NCBI RefSeq assembly: GCF_013155265.1
Contig: NZ_JABJXU010000012.1
Coordinates: 1-64,000 of the forward strand
DNA: 64,000 nucleotides
Source of the DNA: Enterococcus sp. MMGLQ5-1
GTDB taxonomy: Bacteria; Bacillota; Bacilli; Lactobacillales; Streptococcaceae
Reading direction: 5' to 3'
Shown here: in pieces, positions 25,734 to 34,521 of the stretch
How the letters are laid out: the number at the start of each line of letters is the position of its first letter
Numbering within the stretch: the first letter of the stretch is position 1
Position numbers and translations under genes: made by a program
The notes under the pieces: generated by a model
What the model saw: only the letters and a program-made list of their open reading frames with translations
What the model was told of the DNA's origin: nothing
Database searches by the model: none

Positions 25734-26480
25734 TTAAGTCAGCCTTTGTAGCTCTCTTTTGCGATTTAACAAATAGGTAATTACTAAATTAATCAATGAA
25801 ATTGTTAAAAATGTGATTATTAATGGCATTACTCTAAGCTGACCATCTGCACTAAGACCAATGATATTCTTAATACTAGTGACCACTTGATGCTTGGCAG
25901 CACTACTAAGGGATGAATAAATTGTGCCAAGTAAAAATGGCGTTAGAACCACTGCTGCACCAATTAGTAATTTAATAAGATTGCTAAATCGATCAAAGAA
26001 AATACCAATTAATAGCCCTAAGCTACTAATCATAAAAATAATAACTAAGGTTAATAAATAACGCGCTAGCATATTAGTTGGCGCATACTGATCCACAATC
26101 ACAAAAGAATAATTGAAATAATCTTTAAATAATAAATCAAATACCGCTTTAAATAAAAATGCCGAAATCACCACAACATTACTAATAATAAAATTAGTGA
26201 TTAAATTGCCCAAAAAGATATTGAAACGACTGACACCATTTTGAATACAGAGTTTAAAATCTGACCGTGCACCAATAATTGCTAAAATCATCGTGAATAT
26301 TAACGCAGGAAATAGTAAGTCTGATTGAACCATCGTCTCACTATTAATTGATTGCTTACTGATAAAGAAAATGGTGACACCCGGCAGAACAAATGAAAAC
26401 CCCAAAAAATACAGATAATAAATGCCCAGAGAAATCAGTTGATACTTTAGACGATAAAAAATAGTTGCTTTTAATTTCAT
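25734..26480 (-). CDS. ABC-2-type membrane permease of the GntR-ABC operon
   Basis: 248 residues with six predicted helices and no recognisable catalytic motif. It directly follows, with a one-base overlap, the ATPase at 26480-27337. Third gene of a GntR(YtrA)-ATPase-permease arrangement, which is commonly linked to cell-wall antibiotic or bacteriocin stress; that role is inference. Confidence 0.8.
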   Translation of the reverse strand: MKLKATIFYRLKYQLISLGIYYLYFLGFSFVLPGVTIFFISKQSINSETMVQSDLLFPALIFTMILAIIGARSDFKLCIQNGVSRFNIFLGNLITNFIISNVVVISAFLFKAVFDLLFKDYFNYSFVIVDQYAPTNMLARYLLTLVIIFMISSLGLLIGIFFDRFSNLIKLLIGAAVVLTPFLLGTIYSSLSSAAKHQVVTSIKNIIGLSADGQLRVMPLIITFLTISLINLVITYLLNRKRELQRLT

Positions 26481-27337
26481 TAGTAAGTTCCTTTCCGCTT
26501 GGTTATCTGAACAAAATAATCTTGTAAATTAAGTGGACTGACTGTCAAACCATCTGGTACATTCTGCAATGGATAATCTTTGACATAATAAGTTACTAAC
26601 CCACCAAGCTCATCCTGACCAATGATATCCATACCGTTTGTAAATTGAGTCACCATATCCTTTGCGCCACTAATTTTAACATTAGAGGTCTTAATTGCCT
26701 CTGCGCTTACTTGCTCAATAATTTGACCGCTTTCTATGATAACCACTTCTTCAATCAATTTAGCGATTTCTTCAATTAAATGTGTAGAAATCACAAAGGT
26801 TCTTGGTCGCTCGCTATAGGTTTCAATAAGTGTTCTATAAAATAAGTCTCGATGATTGGCATCCAAGCCAAGAACAGGCTCGTCTAAAAAAATATAATCA
26901 GCTGGAACTGATAATGCAACAATCAATTTTAAAATACTGCGGTAACCCGTTGATAATTTTCTAAAGGACAGCTTTTGCTTTAATTGAAAGGCAGTTGTCA
27001 AACGATTCGCCAAATCCCAATCAAAGTCACCATAAAACGATTCTGTAATTTTGAATATTTCCTTGACCTTGAGCGATTTAGTATATAAGTTATCCTCACT
27101 CATCAAGAAAATTCGATTTTGTAGGGTCTCGTTTTCAATCAGGTTTTGACCATCCAAGGTGACGCAGCCTTCATTAGCAAAAATTCGTGCACTGATTACA
27201 TTTAAAAGTGTACTTTTCCCTGCACCATTACGACCTAGAAGACCATAGATTGTTTCTGGCTTGAAATCTACTCGAATATCCTTTAAAATCTGTTGCTTTC
27301 GATAAGATTTTTGAATATTTTGGACTGCTAAACTCAT
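26480..27337 (-). CDS. ABC transporter ATP-binding protein (YtrB type)
   Basis: 285 residues. Walker A GRNGAGKST (near residue 36), Walker B IFLDEPVLGLD, and the His switch STHLIEE. The signature motif is weak, LSTGYRSILKL (near 136), as in many drug-export-type ATPases. It overlaps the GntR regulator gene by four bases. Confidence 0.9.
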   Translation of the reverse strand: MSLAVQNIQKSYRKQQILKDIRVDFKPETIYGLLGRNGAGKSTLLNVISARIFANEGCVTLDGQNLIENETLQNRIFLMSEDNLYTKSLKVKEIFKITESFYGDFDWDLANRLTTAFQLKQKLSFRKLSTGYRSILKLIVALSVPADYIFLDEPVLGLDANHRDLFYRTLIETYSERPRTFVISTHLIEEIAKLIEEVVIIESGQIIEQVSAEAIKTSNVKISGAKDMVTQFTNGMDIIGQDELGGLVTYYVKDYPLQNVPDGLTVSPLNLQDYFVQITKRKGTY

Positions 27338-27702
27338 AATTGATACCCTCTTTCTATTTGTTTCACTAATTCTTCTAACGAAATATTTAAGCGTTTTGCC
27401 TCAAAAATTAATTGACTGATTTCTTGATTAAAAAAATATTCTCTCTTTTCTGCCTGTAAGATTTGTCTAGCACCCTGTTTCACAAACATTCCAATCCCTC
27501 GCTTTTTTTCAATTACTTGTTTTTCAACCAAAATATTCATACCCTTCAAAACAGTGGCCGGATTGATTTGAAATTGCTTGGAAATTTCGGTAGTTGACGG
27601 AATCTGCTGACCTTCCTTAAAAGCGCCACTTAATATTGCCTCTTCAATTTGCTCAGCAACCTGTTGAAATAATGGCAAGTGACTTGTTTCATCAAAATTC
27701 AT
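27334..27702 (-). CDS. GntR-family repressor, YtrA subfamily
   Basis: 122 residues, with a winged helix at 10-75 (ILSGAFKEGQQIPSTTEISKQFQINPATVLKGMNILVEKQVIEKK region) and the very short C-terminal dimerisation helices typical of YtrA. It is first in its own operon, just downstream of a consensus promoter with an overlapping inverted repeat, so autoregulation is expected. Confidence 0.92.
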   Translation of the reverse strand: MNFDETSHLPLFQQVAEQIEEAILSGAFKEGQQIPSTTEISKQFQINPATVLKGMNILVEKQVIEKKRGIGMFVKQGARQILQAEKREYFFNQEISQLIFEAKRLNISLEELVKQIERGYQL

Positions 27703-27790
27703 ATCTACCTCCTATCTTTTATTTTGACGTAGCATAGACATCACACCTATCTATAGTCTTTTCTAATATTTTTTCACAACCGCTTAATCG

Positions 27791-27839
27791 GTTAGTTACT
27801 TCACCAACTAACTATAAAACTAAAAATAAAATTTGTCAA
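27791..27839 (-). promoter_or_regulatory. Promoter and operator of the GntR-ABC operon
   Basis: Minus strand: consensus TTGACA (27834-27839), 17 bases, TATAGT (27811-27816). Immediately downstream, GTTAGTT (27791-27797) and AACTAAC (27806-27812) form a perfect 7-8-7 inverted repeat that touches the -10, a natural site for the GntR repressor. Confidence 0.82.
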
Positions 27840-27871
27840 TGATAAATAAAAAAAAATAAATAAAATACAAA

Positions 27872-27913
27872 AAAGCATCCTTTAGAAGAAAAATACTTCT
27901 AAAAAATGCTTTA
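27872..27913 (-). terminator. pepO terminator
   Basis: Nested stem AAAGCAT / ATGCTTT with inner TTTAGAAG / CTTCTAAA, followed on the minus strand by TTTTTTGTATTTT, about 30 bases past the pepO stop. Confidence 0.82.
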
Positions 27914-27942
27914 AGAATAATTGACTATTATATTTTAAAATT

Positions 27943-29826
27943 TTACCAAATAATAACCCGGTTTTCAGGTTTTCGGTACATGCCATCACTCGACTCTACG
28001 GCAAAGGTTTGATAAAATTCTTCAAAGTTTTGGGGCTGAATATTGGCCCGTAATTTTCCTGGCGCATGGACATCAACTGAAAGTAGCATTTGACCATACT
28101 CTTGACGCACCTTGATGCGCCAAATTTCAGCCCACTGCATAAAGAAGGCTTTTAAATCAACATCTGCCTCTGTCTTAGCAGCTGTCAATGCTGCATTCAT
28201 TCCACCATTATCTGCAATATTTTCCGAAACAATCAGCTTACCATTCACCTTGCGGTCAAAGATTTCCAAACCATCAAATTCTTCAATCATCGCCGCTTGC
28301 TTTGCTTCAAAAGCAGCCTTATCTGCATCTGTCCACCAATTATTCATATTACCGTATTCATCAAATAGCGCACCATTATTATCAAAGGCATGCGAAATTT
28401 CATGGGCAATGACCGCACCAATCCCACCGTAATTCGCCGAAGTGGACTGTTCAATGCTGTAAAATGGTGCTTGTAAAATAGCAGCTGGAAAGACAATTTG
28501 ATTTGAGGTTGGACTAAAGTAGGCATTCACCATATGTGCAGGCATATGCCATTCTTTACGATCAACCGGTTTGGTATATTTCGCATAATGCTCGGCAATC
28601 CGAATTTGAGAAATAGCGTCCGCATTTTCCAATAATGATAATTCTGACTTAACTGAAAATTGATGATAAATTTCTGGTAGCCGATCTGGAAAGCCTATCA
28701 TCGGTTCCAGTTTATTTAATTTCAAAATGGCTTTGTCAATTGTCTCTTTAGTCAACCAATCATTCGCCGTTAAGCGTTCTTTGTAAACGGCTATCATTTT
28801 TTGAGTCATCCGCAATACGTCTTGCTTTGCTTCATTACCAAAATACTTTTGCCCATAATACAGACCGACAACCTGTGAAAAGGTACTAGTTGCTAAATCA
28901 TAAGCATGCTTGTCCTGTGCACGCGCTTTTTCAACACCACTCAGGGCACGGCTAAATTCACCACCGATTTGACGATATTCGTCTGATAGATAGCTTGAAA
29001 ACGATAAAACTTGATTGGCAAGCATCCATGACTTAATCAATTGCCAGTTATCAGCATTGATGATTTGATTAAACTGTTCATAAAAACGAATCTCCTCAGT
29101 AATCACAAATTCTGGCGTTGTTTGAATTAGTTCTGATACTAATTGAGTAATTGGCACAGTCTGAATAGCCTTTGTAAAAGCTTGCCACTTTTGTGGTCGG
29201 TATAAATCAGCATAGCGAGCATTTTCCTCAGAGGTATTCACTACAGGCACAAGCAAGGCATCAAATGCTAATGTTTCATCAATAATTCGGCTTGCTTCAG
29301 CCGCTGAGTAACCAAATTTAGGCAATAGCTTAGCCAGCATTTCACGATAGACCTTCAATAGCTCAGCCTTGTTTGGATGCGCCTCAGCATAATAGGTCGT
29401 ATCTGGTAAAATCAAGCCTGGTGCACTAAAGTATAACGCATGAGTTAAAGTATTTTTCATATCCGGTTGCACAGAAAAGGTAAATGGGACTGGATAACCT
29501 TCTAAAGTTAATTCTTTTAAGCTTTCAGAAAAGCTTGACCAATCTAATGCTTCAATTCGTTCAACAAAAGGTTGGGCAGGCGTCACAGCATTCCGATCAC
29601 GCGTTTCAAAATCTCCCGCCTGATGATAAAATTGCAAAAATGCTTTAAACGGTGCATCATCACTAGCTTCGGGTTCTAAATCTTTAAAATCAGACATCAA
29701 CGTATCTTCTATATCAATCACTAATTGATCAAAGCTACCAATTCTTGGCTTATCTGCTGGTATTTCAGTCTCAGCAATCCACTCACCATTGACACTTTCA
29801 AATAAATCGTCTTGAATTCTAACCAT
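27943..29826 (-). CDS. pepO: M13-family zinc endopeptidase PepO
   Basis: Neprilysin-like oligopeptidase, 627 residues with no signal peptide, so cytoplasmic as in lactic acid bacteria. The zinc motif HEISHAFD is near residues 475-482, the third ligand Glu in ENIADNGG about 55 residues later, and NAYFSPTSNQIVFPA precedes the active site. It would degrade peptides brought in by transporters such as OppABCDF. Start ATG at 29826 with GAGGTG upstream. Single gene with its own terminator. Confidence 0.94.
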   Translation of the reverse strand: MVRIQDDLFESVNGEWIAETEIPADKPRIGSFDQLVIDIEDTLMSDFKDLEPEASDDAPFKAFLQFYHQAGDFETRDRNAVTPAQPFVERIEALDWSSFSESLKELTLEGYPVPFTFSVQPDMKNTLTHALYFSAPGLILPDTTYYAEAHPNKAELLKVYREMLAKLLPKFGYSAAEASRIIDETLAFDALLVPVVNTSEENARYADLYRPQKWQAFTKAIQTVPITQLVSELIQTTPEFVITEEIRFYEQFNQIINADNWQLIKSWMLANQVLSFSSYLSDEYRQIGGEFSRALSGVEKARAQDKHAYDLATSTFSQVVGLYYGQKYFGNEAKQDVLRMTQKMIAVYKERLTANDWLTKETIDKAILKLNKLEPMIGFPDRLPEIYHQFSVKSELSLLENADAISQIRIAEHYAKYTKPVDRKEWHMPAHMVNAYFSPTSNQIVFPAAILQAPFYSIEQSTSANYGGIGAVIAHEISHAFDNNGALFDEYGNMNNWWTDADKAAFEAKQAAMIEEFDGLEIFDRKVNGKLIVSENIADNGGMNAALTAAKTEADVDLKAFFMQWAEIWRIKVRQEYGQMLLSVDVHAPGKLRANIQPQNFEEFYQTFAVESSDGMYRKPENRVIIW

Positions 29827-29934
29827 ATCTACACCTCAAATTCTAAAAAATTTATGCCTTCAAAACAGACATCTTAAAGATAATTGTAACACAGTCAGCA
29901 ATAAAGACTGATTATTTAGTATGCAAAAAAACGG

Positions 29935-29976
29935 CAAAAATAAATAAGCTTAAGTAATCTAGCTTATTTATTTTTG
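29935..29976 (-). terminator. Terminator of the M20 amidohydrolase gene
   Basis: A perfect 16-bp stem pairs 29935-29950 with 29961-29976 around a 10-base loop, about 25 bases past the stop codon at 30000. Confidence 0.88.
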
Positions 29977-29999
29977 CTAACTATTGACGTCAATTATTC

Positions 30000-31157
30000 C
30001 TATGATTGAAGCTCATCTAATAAGCGCTTGGCATTACTCACATAATATTCAACTGCAAAGGGCAACGCTGTATCATCTACCGTAAAATCGCTATGATGCC
30101 AGCCCGGTGCATTTTCAGCACCATTCGTACCAATAAAGGCAAAGACACCGGGGACTTGCTCTTGGAAGGTTGCAAAATCCTCACCTGCATTACTTGCTGG
30201 CGGTACAAAAACGTCGGCAAATTTTGAGGTTTCTTGGAAAACGATTTCAGTTAATTTTGGATCATTATTGGTGACATTTGGACCTAGAATCCAAGTAATC
30301 TCTGCTTCAACCTGATAAGCCTCAGCAAGATGTTCAACAATTTCATAAAAACGTTTTTTTACGAGTACGCGTGCTGCTTGATCAAAGCTTCTAACAGTTC
30401 CTTCAAAAAAGCCTTCATCCGGTAAAACATTCCATGTATTGCCAGCCTCAATGTGTGTCACACTTAAAACAACCGCATCACGCGGCGAAACATTTCGAGC
30501 AATAATCGTCTGCAATTGAGCAATAATTTGCGTTAAAGTAACAATCGTATCACGACCTAAATGCGGATCTGCCGCATGAGAGCCAACGCCTTTGATTTTA
30601 ACGTAAAATTGATCAACAGCCGCCATAATGCCATTTGGCTTAATGCCAATCTCCCCTGCCTTAAACGCCGGATTATTATGAAAACCGATAATTGCTTGAA
30701 CATCTGCTAAATGCCCATCTTCGATTACTTCTGCTGCACCCGTGTGAATTTCCTCAGCATGCTGAAAAATTAAACGAACCCGCCCATTTAATGACGCTTC
30801 TTGTGCCTTTAATATTTTTGCTGCACCAAGTAAGCTTGTTTGATGAAAATCATGACCACAGGCATGCATCACGCCTTGATTAACAGAAGCGTAGGGTAAA
30901 TTAGTTTTTTCTTCAATTGGCAATGCATCAATATCAGCACGTAAAGCAATCGTCGGACCTTTGGTGTCATCACCAATTTCTGCAATCACACCTGTTGGAA
31001 GCTTAGTTTGAATAATTTTAATATCTAACGCCTTTAAAGCAGCAGTTAGGCGCTTGGTTGTTTCAAATTCTTGACCTGATAATTCTGGATTTTGATGAAC
31101 CAGATGCCTAAAAGCAACTAATTCATTATATAACGCTTCAGAAACGAGTTGAGTCAT
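30000..31157 (-). CDS. M20D amidohydrolase (N-acyl amino acid deacylase type)
   Basis: 385 residues. Metal ligands of the family are visible: HACGHD (near 100-105), the Glu pair in QHAEEIHTG (near 135), and His in PGWHHSDF near the C-terminus; a dimerisation domain lies between. The family includes Bacillus YxeP, N-acetylcysteine deacetylase. Its place divergent from the GNAT-ABC-lyase-MmgE cluster, whose gene types match the rest of the yxe operon, supports a role in removing an N-acetyl group from an imported sulfur amino acid (inference). RBS GGAG. Confidence 0.9.
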   Translation of the reverse strand: MTQLVSEALYNELVAFRHLVHQNPELSGQEFETTKRLTAALKALDIKIIQTKLPTGVIAEIGDDTKGPTIALRADIDALPIEEKTNLPYASVNQGVMHACGHDFHQTSLLGAAKILKAQEASLNGRVRLIFQHAEEIHTGAAEVIEDGHLADVQAIIGFHNNPAFKAGEIGIKPNGIMAAVDQFYVKIKGVGSHAADPHLGRDTIVTLTQIIAQLQTIIARNVSPRDAVVLSVTHIEAGNTWNVLPDEGFFEGTVRSFDQAARVLVKKRFYEIVEHLAEAYQVEAEITWILGPNVTNNDPKLTEIVFQETSKFADVFVPPASNAGEDFATFQEQVPGVFAFIGTNGAENAPGWHHSDFTVDDTALPFAVEYYVSNAKRLLDELQS

Positions 31158-31470
31158 ATTAATAAATCTCCATTCTACTTATAAATGTTCAAGCTTTGTT
31201 TAGAAGCATTCTAACATAAATAAAATTAGTTAAGTGATAGATAAAGTCGAATATGTGATAGATAAAATGCATATCAGTCAATTAATAAACCTAAATGTGT
31301 ATGTATAAACAATTGCAACGATGAATAATAAGAAAATAACCTAATTAATTAACTTTTGCTATCTGAATGATAGTCAATGACTATCAAAGAATAGAATACT
31401 GGTATTATTAAGAATTTTTGAATTCTGATAAGATTACGTGAAAATAATAATTATGAAAGTATGATTTATA
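31158..31470. promoter_or_regulatory. Divergent control region between the amidohydrolase and the GNAT-ABC cluster
   Basis: 313 bases. Two direct repeats GTGATAGATAAA at 31234-31245 and 31255-31266 are spaced exactly 21 bases, about two helical turns. A perfect 9-1-9 inverted repeat TGATAGTCAATGACTATCA lies at 31368-31386. Both share a GATAG core, suggesting a single regulator. Promoters are not obvious: TATTAT near 31402 is a candidate -10. Confidence 0.55.
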
Positions 31471-31962
31471 ATGACTGAAATTAAACGTTTAACACGTTAC
31501 GATAGCCATGATTACTACAGCTTAATCCATTTGGCTTACCAATCAATCGATGCAAAAACAATTTCATTCGCTGCGGCTACTGAAAATGAAGCGGAGATGT
31601 CCCAATGGCTAGCTGAGCATTTAACCTATGGATTATTTGTACAAGATCAGCTTGTTTGTACGCTCTCAATTCGATTTCCATGGAGTAAGGCTAAAAGCAT
31701 TACTGGCTACCCACATTTAGGGCGTTTTGCGACACATCCCGATTTTCAAGGTCATGGCTATGCCAAAAAATTACTAGCTTGGGTTGAAAAAAACATTATC
31801 CAGGATCTACTACACTCACCCTACTTAACGCTTGGTACAGCTGAAAATCATCCGTGGCTGCGGCAGTTTTATGAAGCTCAAGGATTTATCGTTTATGACC
31901 GCCAAAAGCTAGCAAATAATAAGCATGTCACACTTTACTTCAAAAAAGAAATGGAGCTTTAA
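31471..31962 (+). CDS. GNAT-family N-acetyltransferase
   Basis: 163 residues with the acetyl-CoA fold; the binding loop is HPDFQGHGYAKKLL (near 90-103, the Q-x-x-G-x-G/A pattern). In length and neighbours it matches YxeL of B. subtilis, which N-acetylates S-(2-succino)cysteine. No strong Shine-Dalgarno is visible before the ATG, an oddity in this gene-rich operon. The permease gene starts immediately after its stop. Confidence 0.85.
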   Translation: MTEIKRLTRYDSHDYYSLIHLAYQSIDAKTISFAAATENEAEMSQWLAEHLTYGLFVQDQLVCTLSIRFPWSKAKSITGYPHLGRFATHPDFQGHGYAKKLLAWVEKNIIQDLLHSPYLTLGTAENHPWLRQFYEAQGFIVYDRQKLANNKHVTLYFKKEMEL

Positions 31963-32631
31963 ATGATTGATTTAGGTTATTTAGTACAAGCAATTACCGA
32001 AATAATCCCCTTTATCCCAGTAACATTATTAATATCGATTAGCGCAATGTTTTTTGCCATTATCTTAGGCATTATTATGGCGTTGCTCCGCAGACAAAAT
32101 AATAAAATTATCTCTTCTCTCGCTGGTCTTTATGTTTCGCTATTTCGTGGTTTTCCAACGGTTGTCCAGCTTTTCATTGTCTACTTCGGCTTGCCACAAA
32201 TTTTTCCAGCCTTCAATTCGCTAAGTGCGATGTATGCGGTGATTATCACTTTCAGTTTTAAGGAATCTTCCTATCTAACCGAAATTTTCAGAGCAGGACT
32301 AGACTCTGTTGATCAAGGGCAAATTGAAGCTGGTCTGGCCATCGGTATGAAAAAATGGAAAATCTATCAAGAGGTGGTTTTTCCTCAAGCAATTATCAAT
32401 GCGTTACCCGGTACCACAAACACTTTTGTATCATTAGTCAAGGAAAGCTCATTAGCATTTACCTTAGGTATAACTGAATTATTTGCTGAAGGTAAGCTGA
32501 TTGCTAGCTCAAATCTCAGATATTTTGAAACTTATTTGGCGGTTGGTTTAATTTACTGGTTCATGATTATTATTATTGGACGATTGGAAAATCTAGTTGA
32601 AAAAAGAATGTCGAAGGCTTATCAACGCTAA
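31963..32631 (+). CDS. Amino-acid ABC transporter permease
   Basis: 222-residue HisMQ-type permease with about five helices. The EAA loop is seen in QIEAGLAIGMKKWKIYQEVVFPQA (near 126-149). It starts right after the GNAT stop, with GGAG within the end of that gene. With the ATPase at 32662 and the binding protein at 35615 it forms a polar amino-acid/cystine-type importer; YxeN is the analogous gene of the yxe operon. Confidence 0.92.
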   Translation: MIDLGYLVQAITEIIPFIPVTLLISISAMFFAIILGIIMALLRRQNNKIISSLAGLYVSLFRGFPTVVQLFIVYFGLPQIFPAFNSLSAMYAVIITFSFKESSYLTEIFRAGLDSVDQGQIEAGLAIGMKKWKIYQEVVFPQAIINALPGTTNTFVSLVKESSLAFTLGITELFAEGKLIASSNLRYFETYLAVGLIYWFMIIIIGRLENLVEKRMSKAYQR

Positions 32632-32661
32632 ATCCATCATATTTAATCCGAGGAGGAAATA

Positions 32662-33420
32662 ATGATTAAAGTAGAAAATTTATCCAAAGCCTTTGGCAAT
32701 AAAACAGTGCTTAAGGATGTCAATTTAGAAGTAAATGAAGGTGAGGTGGTCGCAATTATTGGACCAAGTGGGTCTGGCAAATCAACACTACTCCGCAGCC
32801 TAAACCTACTCGAAGAACCAGAAACAGGCATTATTAAAGTTGGTGATGCAAAGGTCAATGTAAGCGAGCTAACCTCAAAAAATCGTTATCAATTGAGACA
32901 ACAATCAGCGATGGTTTTTCAGCATTTTAATCTTTTTAAAAATAAGACTGTTCTTGAAAATGTGACTTTATCATTGACTAGCAGCAAACGTAAAACAAAA
33001 AACGAGGCCATTAAAATTGCTAATGAGCTACTTGAGCAGGTTGGCTTATTAGAGCAAAGCAATCAATATCCGATTACGCTAAGTGGTGGTCAGCAGCAAA
33101 GAGTCAGTATTGCACGCGCATTAGCGGTTGAGCCGAAAGTGATTTTTATGGATGAGCCAACTTCTGCTCTTGACCCTGAGTTAGTTGGCGAGGTTCTTAA
33201 AACGATTGAACAATTATCCAAGAGAAATATAACTTTAGTTATTGTAACTCATGAAATGAAATTTGCTAAAAAAGTAGCTGATAAGATTATCTTCATGGAC
33301 GGTGGTGTGATTGTTGAAAGTGGTACACCCGATAAATTATTTTCACAGCCTAGCTCAGAACGAACAAGACGTTTCTTGATGTCCACTACAGAAGATACAT
33401 CACTGGATTTTGTGATTTAA
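32662..33420 (+). CDS. Amino-acid ABC transporter ATP-binding protein
   Basis: 252 residues. Walker A GPSGSGKST (near 33-41), Q-loop VFQHFNLF, signature LSGGQQQRVSIARAL, Walker B IFMDEPTSALDPE, His switch VTHEM. GlnQ/YxeO-like. RBS GAGGAGG. Confidence 0.94.
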   Translation: MIKVENLSKAFGNKTVLKDVNLEVNEGEVVAIIGPSGSGKSTLLRSLNLLEEPETGIIKVGDAKVNVSELTSKNRYQLRQQSAMVFQHFNLFKNKTVLENVTLSLTSSKRKTKNEAIKIANELLEQVGLLEQSNQYPITLSGGQQQRVSIARALAVEPKVIFMDEPTSALDPELVGEVLKTIEQLSKRNITLVIVTHEMKFAKKVADKIIFMDGGVIVESGTPDKLFSQPSSERTRRFLMSTTEDTSLDFVI

Positions 33421-33438
33421 AAAAGAAGAGGAGTCTTA

Positions 33439-34521
33439 ATGAAAATCTCAAGTTATTTTCCACAAAAAATAATTGAGGAAGCTAATATATTATCTAGCCT
33501 TGCAGACTATCTACCTTCAAATATTCAAAGTATATTAATTATTACTGGTAAAAAAGCTTGGCAAGCAACCAAAGCATCTATTGAAAAAGCTTTAAACGAC
33601 AATCAAATTAGTTTTCACAAACAAATACTTGAAGCCTATCCGACATCAGAAGTAATTCAATATTTCAGCGATTATGCGAAGCAGAAAAATATTGATGGCG
33701 TGATTGCAGTTGGTGGTGGTAAGGTTTGTGATGTTGGCAAAGCAGTCGCTGATAATCTAAATTGCTTCCTAATGACAATTCCAACCATTGCCGCAACTAA
33801 CGCGGCTTTTAGAAAAAATTCAATTCTATACCAAGCAGATGGCGCCTATATCGGCGCAAAGCAAAACCAAAAATGTGCGGATGTTCTTTTGATTGATGCC
33901 ACAATTATTGAAAAAGCGCCAAATCGCTATCTAAAAGCAGGATTAATTGATGCAGTCAGTCGAGCAGTTGATACGAAGCCTTATACTCTAGCCGATTCGT
34001 CCGACTTAACGGTTGCTTTTATTTATCAGAATGCCCAGCTTTCCGCTGATTTTTTATTAAAAATCGGAGAAATTATCGCTAGCAGGCAATTGACCTCAGA
34101 TGAATTTGCCCAAACCATTGATGCTATTATAAATATCGTTGGTGTTGCTGGTGCCAAGAGCAAGGGGCGAATGTATCGAGGAGTCACACACCCTTTACAC
34201 AACGAATTGACAAAGCTAATTGATCATCATGAGCTTTTGCATGGCGAAATCATTGCTTTAACTACCCTAGTTCAATTAATTCTTGAGCAAGACAATTACG
34301 ATTGGTATCTTCAATTTCTAAAAAATATTGATTTTAAAGTAAAGATCAAAAATTTTGGATTGACGGATACAAAAATAATTACACAACTTTCAAATCATTT
34401 TATTTTGCATTTTACTGACGAGGTAAGCTTCTTTATTCCCAATCTTTCCGAGCCACTACTTAGTTCAGCAATTAATGAGGCATTCAAAATTATCGAGGAA
34501 GGGGGTCATGCCCTTGACTAA
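33439..34521 (+). CDS. Iron-containing alcohol dehydrogenase / glycerol dehydrogenase-like protein
   Basis: 360 residues. The NAD-binding GGGK motif is in IAVGGGKVCDVGKAVAD (near 90-105). The metal ligands expected of the family are present: Asp in GLIDAVSR, His in THPLHNEL and His in LLHGEIIA. The substrate is unknown. It lies inside an ABC transporter operon between ATPase and binding protein, with its end overlapping the aminotransferase gene by 14 bases, so the two enzymes are translationally linked. A role in reducing a 2-oxo acid or aldehyde made by the transaminase is inference. Confidence 0.85.
   Translation: MKISSYFPQKIIEEANILSSLADYLPSNIQSILIITGKKAWQATKASIEKALNDNQISFHKQILEAYPTSEVIQYFSDYAKQKNIDGVIAVGGGKVCDVGKAVADNLNCFLMTIPTIAATNAAFRKNSILYQADGAYIGAKQNQKCADVLLIDATIIEKAPNRYLKAGLIDAVSRAVDTKPYTLADSSDLTVAFIYQNAQLSADFLLKIGEIIASRQLTSDEFAQTIDAIINIVGVAGAKSKGRMYRGVTHPLHNELTKLIDHHELLHGEIIALTTLVQLILEQDNYDWYLQFLKNIDFKVKIKNFGLTDTKIITQLSNHFILHFTDEVSFFIPNLSEPLLSSAINEAFKIIEEGGHALD

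Noticed and set aside
31390-31410. CodY box upstream of the GNAT gene
   Set aside because: The AATTTTTGAATTCTG stretch has too many mismatches to the CodY consensus.
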